DNA of 64,000 nucleotides, taken from NCBI GenBank assembly GCA_007449985.2, contig VIIQ02000601.1, positions 124,001-188,000 on the forward strand, read 5' to 3'. Below the pieces are notes generated by a model. It did not search any database. It was not told the DNA's origin and saw only the letters and a program-made list of their open reading frames with translations. Shown one piece after another: positions 33,930 to 42,761 of the stretch (the stretch's first letter is position 1; the number at the start of each line of letters is the position of its first letter). Made by a program: the position numbers and the translations under genes. This stretch comes from Desmodesmus armatus. Taxonomy: Eukaryota > Chlorophyta > Chlorophyceae > Sphaeropleales > Scenedesmaceae.

Positions 33930-36039
33930 TCACTGAGCTGCCTTGCCGGCATCTTTAAAGTGAAAGCTGTACTTGGCTGTTATGTAATCCAGCACACGCA
34001 CACCAACAGCACCCGGAGCAAGGCTGCAGCCGTCAGCACTGACAACCACCGCACTGCTGACATCAGCACCAGCTGCTGCCGCTGCTGCTGCTGCTGCTGT
34101 TGCTGCTGCTGCCTCTGCTGCTGCTGTTGCTGCTGCTGCCTCTGCTGCTGCCGCCTCTGCTGCTGCTGTATGGGTCTCTCCCTGTGGTGCTGCTGTGAGT
34201 GGTTGCACCCAGGCATCCCATGCAGGCACAGTGAAGTAGGCACAGCTGTAGCGGTGGACACCAGGGGAAACAACAACCCTGTGGCGTGAAGACCTGAAGC
34301 GCCCACCACTCCACAGCTGCAGCAGGTCGGCTATGTTGCACACAAACGCGCCTGGTATGTGAGGCACGTCATGCCAAGTGCCTTGGTAGTGAATCTGCAG
34401 CCCGGGGCAGCCGTTTGTCATCAGGTACGTGAGGTGACCCCTGGGGTGGTTGGGGGTGGGCGGGCGGGCAGGCGGGGCGGCGGGAGTGCAGGTGGTATCA
34501 GTGGCTCGTGGTACGGGGTGGGGGGTTGGGTTTAGGGGTTGGGGTGTGGGGCTCAAGGTGGTTTGACCAAATGACACAGCTAGAGTCACACTTACAACAC
34601 CTACAATGAGCTACGGGCGCTGAGATGTGTGGGGTTGGTGTTCCTATAGGTGATGGCTTCAGAGGAAGCCGACTGCACCTGGGACTAGTACTATCCCTAT
34701 TCCTAACATGAAACAGGCCAGATCCCTGCAGCCTCACCAGTCTGTGTGGGCTCCTGCTCCAAACACCCCCTTGTCTGGGTCAGAGCCATCTCTGCTGTGG
34801 TAGTGGAAGCCCCTCAGCATATCCATGGGCGAGGGGTTGAGAGACGCCTCAAAGAAGTCAGGGGCTTGACCCAGCACACGGGCAAGCAGCTGGTTCACCC
34901 TGCAGAACAGCAAGGGTTTAGGGTTTAGGGTTTAAACCCTACAAAGGTTCACCCTGCAGAACAGCAAGGCAGGGGGTGTTGTTGGAGGAACAGCACTGCG
35001 GCACACATCATGAGCAAGTACACAGGATGTTGCAGTGCTAGGGAAGTGGTTTCCCAAGCCCGGGGAGGCAGAGACACCATAATGAAACTGCTTCTTGGTG
35101 GCATATTCTTGCTTGCTCTTTCTACTCCCCGCCCTCTCACCCCAGAACAGCTATTTTGCAATTGAGGCTCAGTCAACTTGTGCCCACCTCATCAAATTCA
35201 CCCTGGACTAAACCCTAACCCTAAACCCTAAACCCTAAACCCACCTGTCCCTGAGGCCCTTCATGTGCACCACCAGCTGCTCAACGGCACCCCTGAAGGC
35301 AGGCAGCTCACCGGGATCAGGCCACTGACTGGGGCTGTGAAAGGGCACATTGAAGGCATCTGGATCATCAGCAGCTACTGATAGGGAGGGGTCCATGACT
35401 GCCCAGGTCTCCTTGGTGTCCCCACAGCTCTGCACTGCCAGGTCGAGTGTCTGCTGCCCCCAGGACATGTAACCCTTTGCGTGACTGTTGTGGGCCAGGG
35501 CAGCCTTGGAGGCATGAGGCAGGGCAAAGAACTGCTGCAGGGCCTGCAGGGCACTGCTGACCACAGGCTGGGGCACACCATGGCCTGACACTGTGTGACA
35601 AGGGGGGAGGGGAGGAGGGCAGGCAGGCGTTGCTGGAAGCAGCAGCGTGAAACGAATGAAGCTGGGTGCAAGAGAATTTGCTGCATGGCATTGCACGCGC
35701 GAGTTGGGGGAGTGTATGCGCTCCCCTTGAACCGGTTCAGAGTATCAGGAAGAGCAGGTGGAGCCAGAGGAGCTTGCAGGGTTTTGAGGGCAGGCCAGGG
35801 TGCATGCGTATGTCCAACGTTGGACACTGCTGTAACTGCACAGGTTGGGGAGTGATGTAGTGATGAACCACTTGAACCGCAGAGTATCAGGAACACAGCA
35901 GATGGAGCCAGATCAGCTCAAGATACGCGATACACTCACAGAGGAAGAAGCCGTGCTGGCAGCAGGCCTCCTCCAGCTGCTGCACCAAGAGATCTTCTGG
36001 GCCACTGCTGAGGTCTATGATGGGCAAGGGGAGGGACAT
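33930..36039 (-). CDS. 2-oxoglutarate/Fe(II)-dependent dioxygenase, isopenicillin N synthase-like fold
   Basis: Oxidises a small molecule using 2-oxoglutarate, O2 and Fe(II); the substrate cannot be told from sequence. Four exons with closing phases: 36039-35940, 35590-35245, 34899-34738 and 34440-33930; 372 residues. The start MSLPLPIIDLSSG is the usual N-terminal strand of the family, followed by CCQHGFFLLSGHGVP (across intron 1) and HAKGYMSWG. The Fe ligands are HTD in GAGAHTDWGHL (exon 3/4 junction) and the distal His in SSRHRVVVSPG. The 2-oxoglutarate-binding Arg is in HRYSCAYF (R-x-S). LQIHYQGTWHDVPHIPGAFV is the expected core. Oddity: an Ala/Glu/Thr run of about 35 residues encoded by a GCT/GCA repeat lies between the fold and the C-terminal YITAKYSFHF. 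Intron 2 is bordered at both ends by telomere-type repeats. Confidence 0.92.
34070..34170 (-). repeat. GCN trinucleotide repeat encoding an Ala-rich tract
   Basis: On the plus strand CTGCTGCTG-type runs; on the coding strand GCA/GCG codons giving Ala with scattered Glu and Thr in the dioxygenase C-terminal part. The length could vary between strains. Confidence 0.9.
34892..34969. repeat. Telomere-type insert flanked by 24-bp direct repeats at a 3' splice site
   Basis: Two identical 24-base copies (34892-34915 and 34946-34969) flank 30 bases made of GTTTAGGGTTTAGGG followed by TTTAAACCCTACAAA. The right-hand edge of dioxygenase exon 3 (start at 34899) and its acceptor lie inside the first copy, so the second copy is a spare splice acceptor in the intron. 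Confidence 0.93.
35206..35244 (-). repeat. Interstitial telomere repeats at a 5' splice site
   Basis: Reading in the gene direction, dioxygenase intron 2 starts GTGGGTTTAGGG and continues through about four more TTTAGGG or TTAGGG units. The telomere-type array therefore abuts the exon directly, the donor base pair being the first base of the array region. Confidence 0.9.
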
Positions 36040-37218
36040 GTCTGCTGCGTTGTGGCTAAAGGGGTGGATTAGTTAGTAGAAGAAGAGTTGGTAGATATCC
36101 ACAGATTGCAGGACCAGCTCACAGGTAAAGGAATCTCCACCGCAGATCTGCGGTCCCAGCGGTGACTTTCCGACAAGTTATGACAGCTCTTAGCGGTTAC
36201 ATTGAAGTAAGTTATGGTAAATGGCGTTTGAGCATGTTTGGGAGCGATCAACAGAGTTCACGGACGAGTTTGGGCATTTGACTATCAGATCATCCAGACT
36301 TTGACCGGTCGGAACTGCCAGTGTCTGATCTGATATCTGAATACATTCTATATATACGTGATGGCGCCTCAGCAGCTCAGGAAACAATACATCTAGCACA
36401 ACCCGTGCACAAGCACAGTACACTCAGCCACCAGCAACTGGCACTGCTACCTAGTGGTCTGGCGAGTAGTCTGGCAGCAACACAGCTCAGCAAGTCGTGC
36501 CTTGAGACAGGTCTGTCTGCACAACAGCAGCGAGTGGATGTTGACAGGCTTTCAGCAAAATTGTCAGTAGGCTCTGAAGTCCAATAGCAACTGCCGGTCT
36601 CAGGGCGCAACCGGCATCCTACCCATGTTATCCCAACTTAGAACCAGCTGCGACTTAGGAGTCCACACACAACTGGCGTCCATCTCCACACTGGCTGTCT
36701 GGTTGTGCTAGCGTGCTATGCAGCACCGTATGAAGGCAGCAGTGTGCTAGCTGTAAGTCCGGCAATGATCGCTTGCTTCACCTCCTCTCACACGAAGGAA
36801 ACAAACATGCCTAAAACACATTCTGGCAATCTCAGGTGATTCCGGGCACCAGACGCCACGACTCCACACTTATGAAAAGGCAGGCAGCAGGGTGTATACC
36901 TTTCACGCATCAGGCCCTACATTCTGGGACATCCGCCACACACACCCAACAGCACTGCCTGCCTACAACTCTATCCTACCCAAGTCACCAGCCGGGGACC
37001 TTGGCTGCAGCTGCAGCTCAGGCGTCCCTACCAAGCCTCTCCCAACCCTCTCCTCATCAAGCCTAGCTGGCTCACCCTGCGGTACCCAGTCCTTGCAAAT
37101 CACTGCCACACTCCCCACACCCCAACAACCCCACATTGCTGCCCCACAAGATCAGTGACTAGCTGCCTCACGGTAGTGCTAGCCAGCTAGCTAGGCAGCT
37201 GCCTAGCCCTAGAGCTAG
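36040..37218. other. Intergenic stretch between dioxygenase start and golgin end
   Basis: About 1.2 kb, both flanking genes on the minus strand. It should contain the dioxygenase promoter and the golgin 3' flank. No open frame of note; a CTAGC-rich palindromic patch sits at about 37165-37222, just after the golgin stop. Confidence 0.5.
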
Positions 37219-40200
37219 CTATCCCTGCACTGGTGTCCCAGCCAGTGCCAGCTGCGCCACCAGTGCCTCTATCTGCTGCTTGTACAGCTGCTTCACATCA
37301 GCCAGGTCCGCGGCCAGCTCCTCCAGCTGCTCGTCCCGCTCGCCCAGTAGCTCCACTGCAGCAGCGTAGCGCTGCTGAAGCTGCTGGTACTCAGCCTGAA
37401 GCTGGGGCAGCCGCGTGAGCGAGTCTGCGGCCTGCACAGGACACATGCACGCACATTCACACATGGCTTTCATGCCTGGAGGCCCTGAACATCAAGGTAC
37501 GTGCCATCCTGCATTCTTACTGTACTTTCTGAATGTCCCGCTGAGTGGAAATGGCTGGACGGAAGTCATGAGTCAATACCCGTGTTCAAGGTCTGATGCT
37601 CATGCTGCATCAGCAATCATGCTGAATGGCAGTGTAAGAAAAGGCGTCCCAACTCCCCCCCCCCCCCTGCCCACACACCCCCTGCCACCGACGCACTGTT
37701 CGGTACTTCGGGATTACGTCACTGTTGCTTGCTTATCTTGTAGGACAGCATTAGTGAGCTTGCATGTATCCAAGTACTCCCTCTGTCGACACACACACCA
37801 CGACCGCCCCGCCCCAGGCGCTCAGCCCAGTGGCTTCCGCACCCCTGCCTCCGCCACACTCCCCTGTGTATCCTCCAGCTGCTCCTACAACCCACCCCAC
37901 AAGAACCGCACCCCGCTGTGTGCAATCGGCCTCACCTCCTCAGCGCTGTGTGTGGCCTTGACTAGCTCAGTGGCCAGCTGGTCCCGTGTCGCCTCAAGCT
38001 CCCTCAGCCGCCCCTCCATCGACGCACACTCCCCAGCCTTCTGCCGCAGCGCCGCCCGCAGCCGTTGCACTGCAGCCTCCGCCACCGTTCCCCCGCCCCC
38101 TAGCCGCGCAGCCACCAGCCGCGCCTGCGCCGCCCTGCTGCTCGCCACACTACCCGTCGGGCTCCCCAGCGCAGCGCCCACATACCCGCCGGCCTGCGAC
38201 GCCCCGGACGCCGACGCTGCATCCGCTGCCCGAGGCGTCGCAACGCCGCCCGCCGCTCCTAACCCCTGCTGCCCGACTGCAAAGAGCTCCCCAGGGTCAA
38301 ACAGACCTGCAGCTTCGCTGCCTGGGTGGGACCCCCCGCCCACACCCACAGCTGCAAGTTCCTCATCCAGAAGGCCAGCAGTAGACATGCGGTGCATACC
38401 CGGCTGGCTGCTGATGCTGCTCAGCCGCCGCGTCAAGCTGCTGCTGCCTGCGACACCACCACCAGCACCTCCGCCGTCGTCCGCCTCACTGACCAACACC
38501 CACTTGAACCCAGGTGCTGCCATGGCCGGTGGGCCCCCCGCAGCGCTACCCCACAGCCCCCCGCCGGTGACACCAGAGCCCTGGCGCTGCAGGGTCTCAA
38601 GTTCCGCCCGGGTACGGCTGAGCTCCTCTTCTGCTGCTCGACGAACGGACCGCTCGGACTCAAGCCGCCGTGTTGCGGCCGACTCTGCAGCCCTCATGTC
38701 TTTTCGTAGCTGCGAGATAAGGGACTGGGCTTCCGATGCTGCTGAGAGCTGCTCGTCCAGCTGCGTCTGCATGACGGCGAGGCGCTCCTCTGCACGGGAG
38801 GCTCGCGTGGCTGACTCGCTGCCTGCTGACTTGGCTGCTGCAGCGGACGCCTCGGCAGCAGCAACACGCACCTGCAGGGTGCAACCAGACAATCACCTTC
38901 TACATGCGACCACAGTGATGATAAGCTCTTTCTGGAGTGGCGAGCAGCCAAGTGCAAATTGCCAGGGTCTACTTAATCAGCAGTGCCCCCCATGCTGGAT
39001 TGCAGTTACTGTGCAGCAAACATCAATGCCTAGCACATACAAGCAGGGTGGATACAAGCCTATGCGAATCTCTGCCACCTGGCAGGACAAATCACTGGAT
39101 CTTTCTCCCCCCACACACACACCTGCAGCGCCCCCAAAGCTTCCTGTGCCGCAGCCTCACGTGCTGCTGCAGCCGCTGCATTGGCCTCTGCATCCCGCAG
39201 TCTGCTGGTCAAGCTGCGCTCGGCTGCAGCCCACGCTTGGGCCTGATGCAAGGGCGGGAGGCCGTCGCAGTGGTCCGTGTGGGTCGGTGAGAGCGAGATA
39301 CCACCACATGCACAGCACAAGAGAAAATAAACGCGTCAGCAAAGCTAGGACACGCTTGGGCCTGATGTGGGGGCAGAGGCCGTTGCAGGAGGTCCGGGTC
39401 AATCAGTCAGTGCGTGACAACACCACATGCACAAGAAAAGAAAGGTCATTCAGAACTGAAGCAAAGCTGGAAGCAGTGCTTGAGTTGGTGGCGGATCGCA
39501 AGAACACGCACACATATACAGGCGGGGTATGCTCTAGTACGTGACGTGGTTGATTCAGTGTACTGACACCGCCAGCAAGGACACCTGCCTACCTGTGCTG
39601 ACGAAGCATCCTGCAGTGCTGAGATCTGGCGCAGCAGCGGTGCCGTGGCCTCTGGCAGCTTTGCCGACAGCTCTTGGTGGCGGTTCTCCGCAGCTTGCGC
39701 CCGCTTCTCAACATCCGCCAGGTCCTGTAAGCCCGCAGCATTACAGTACATAACATTGCATTACATCACATTACAATACAGTACAGTACAGGTTGTGGGG
39801 ACATAGTTCCAACCTTGGGGCTAGGGTGCCCACAAGACCTACAACTTGGCACCCGCAGGTCCTGCAGGCCCGCAGCATTATCACATTGTGTTCACTCCAC
39901 AGTCGCATATACAAATGCATTGGTCCAACCTGTTCATTGTGCACAAAGCCTGGCCTGTTGAGTGTGCATACAGCAAAACATCCACCCAACTGCCAGCACA
40001 CCCGCCAGCCCAACACGGTGACCAGCACAGGCAGGCAAGCACATGGAGCCCATTACTCATCTTTTGACAGTGCCACAAACCAGCCCCTCTCAAACACATG
40101 TCCAGGAGGTGTGTTGCAGGTAAAGCACCGGTGCATAGCCTTCTACATGCATTCTTGCAGGACCACCCTCACACATGTGTTGCCGTAGCCCCACCTGTCT

Positions 40201-42706
40201 CAGCATCTCCTCCCGTAGGTCTGCTGCTGCCCGCTGCCTCTCGAGCGCCTCCTGGAGCTCACCCAGCGACTCTGTCAGGGCTGCATTGCGTGACTCAGCA
40301 GCCTTCAGGGCTGAGGCCAGCTCACCAGTGGCGGCCTGGGCAGCTGAGGCTTGCGCAGCAGCCTGCAAATATTACACGTAGGCACAGAGCCAGAAAAAAA
40401 GTGATCATGAGCATGCGAACTGAGCGAGTAAGGGGGTGAGCAAGATGTGGGCAATAGTGCCTGGCATAAACTTAACGATAGCCAACACCACCAAATGGAC
40501 GCTCATATAGACACTGGACAAGGGTCCTCCCTCCTCTCATCGCATCGCTGTCCCCCCGCAACCCCCCCCCCCCAACACAGCTTATGCTGAGATTGGACAA
40601 GGTTGCTTTCTCCTTTCTTGCAATGAGGACTCCCCCCCCCCCACCCCCTACACACACCTGCTCCGCCTGCGTGCTGAGCATGTACGCCTGTGCCTGCTGC
40701 CGCACCGCCTCAACCTCCTGCCTCCCCGCCTCCACCGCGGCCACCAGGTCCCGCTCAGCCTTGGGCCTGTACCCCCCCCCCTCAAATCCAACCTTCACAC
40801 TGATATGCTCAAGTGCAAGCAACACCACCCTGTGTTTGTGCGGAGGGGCCGCATTGAAAGAAAGGAGAGAGCACCCTTCTCAAGTGTTGATGTAGGCGTC
40901 CATCTCTTGGTCAAGAGATGGACGCCTACATCAACACTGGACAAGGGTGCTCTCTCCTTTCTTGCAATGCGGCCCCTCCATGCAAACACCCCCTCCCACA
41001 CACACACACTATCCTTGCAGGACTATGTTGGTACCCTCTTAGAACTGCTTGCATGTGATTGACATGCTTACTACATGATAGCTACTCAAGTAATCCCTGT
41101 GCTAACACACACCACAACCCACACACACCTGTTCTGCCTGCGTGCTGAGCATGTCCGCCTGCGCCTGCTGCCGCACCGCCTCCACCTCCTGCCGCCCCGC
41201 CTCAACCGCAGCCACCAGGTCCCGCTCCGCCTTGGCCTTTGCACGCCGCATGCCCTCAGCCTCTGCAGTCTCTGCCGCCAGGAGCGCTGACAGCTTCTCA
41301 CGCTCTGCTTCAGAGGCCTTGAGCTGCTGCCGCAGCTTCTTGACGTTGCCCTCAAGCTCCAGCTGCCGCTTGCTGAGCTTCTGGCCCTCCTCCATGAGCT
41401 GTATGTATTTGTGTGTGTGGTGGTTGGGGGGGGGGGGTGGAGGGGTGGAGGGGGTGAGTGCGGGTGGGGGGGAGGGGGAAGGTCAGTGTATGGGGAGAAA
41501 AGGGGAGGTCGGGGGTGTAGAGATTGAGTTGGGTGGCGCCAATGTGTGATGCATGGTGCATGTGAGCTGACAGTACGGAACAGGCATATGGAGTACATGT
41601 GTGCTGATTGCAAGTTGGCATGGCTCCAGCTGCCGCTTGCTGAGCTTGTGGCCCTCCTCGATGAGCTGTGCACGGGGCAGAGGGGGGGAGGAAGGGGATT
41701 TCCCGGGGGGTTGGGGTCGGTGTGTGGGGAGGAGAGTGCAGGGGCAGAGAGGGGAAGGAAGGGGATATGGGGGGGGGGGGAGTCAGGGTGTAGACATTGA
41801 GTTGGGTGGCGGCAATGGGTGATGCATGGTGTGTATGCGCTGGCAGTGTGCAAAAGGCAGAGGGAGTATGTGTGTGCTGATTCCCAGTTGGCATGGCTCC
41901 AGCTACTTGCTGAGCTTCTAGCCCTCTGCAAGAGCTGCAGAGTAGGGGTGGTGCATGGGTGACAGCAGCTGCCCTCTATGCGTCCAGGCACACACAAAAC
42001 ACACATCAAACATTCAATCCTCCCACCCAAGATACTGTGATCTATCATCATGAGATGAGTCAACTCATTGACTCAACCGACCTGTGACACCAGCTCATCC
42101 TTTCTATGCAGCTGCCCCTTGAGTGCTGCTGCCTCAGTTGCTGTGTCGCCGCCAGCAGAGGCTGCTGCTGCTGCCCGCTTCAAGGCATCACGCTCCTTGG
42201 TCAGGGCAAACACCTGCCAGCACAGCAGCACAGCAACAATACACACAGATGTGAGGCGGCGTGCACACATATGACAATGCACCACTCCAACCATCAACCC
42301 CAGTACACTCCAGACCTGATAACGCATCCAAAGAAAACATCCATGCACAGCACAAGCAGAGTGCAAACCGTGAATAGACTCAAACCCATCAAAGACAAGC
42401 CTGAGGATGTGATCCCCGGCGTGGAGCAAAGCCTGTCTTCCCTCACCTTACCACTCTGCTGCTGCCAGTTCCGTCTGCTGCTCAGATGTCAATCTACCAA
42501 ACACGAATCATGGGTGCCAAATCTAAATGGTACGCAAACCCTGTCTGTCCTCACCTTCCTCTCTGCTGCTGCCAGTCGCTCTGTTGCCTCCTGCTGCACC
42601 TCCTGCAGCTCAGCCTCACTGACCTTGGCAGCACGCAGCGCCAGCTGCTCATTGGCTTCCGTCAGCTGCTGCACAACAACCTCAAGGTCTACATGGCAAC
42701 AGTGAC

Positions 42707-42761
<55 letters not shown>

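Larger units (their letters stand above)
40512..40990. repeat. Locally multiplied intron unit
   Basis: Units containing GGACAAGG...CTCCTTTCTTGCAATG occur at about 40512-40560 (degenerate), 40594-40640 and 40938-40985, and in inverted orientation at 40845-40890. Between them lies a copy of the 3' end of exon 5. Confidence 0.85.

Noticed and set aside
37415..39544. 709-codon plus-strand frame
   Set aside because: Antisense to golgin exons 8-9 and crosses their introns; Ser/Pro/Ala-rich composition is the complement of the coiled-coil coding strand.
42713..42759. CRISPR-like or other prokaryotic repeat array
   Set aside because: Plain CAG microsatellite in a spliced eukaryotic gene; no spacer structure anywhere in the window.
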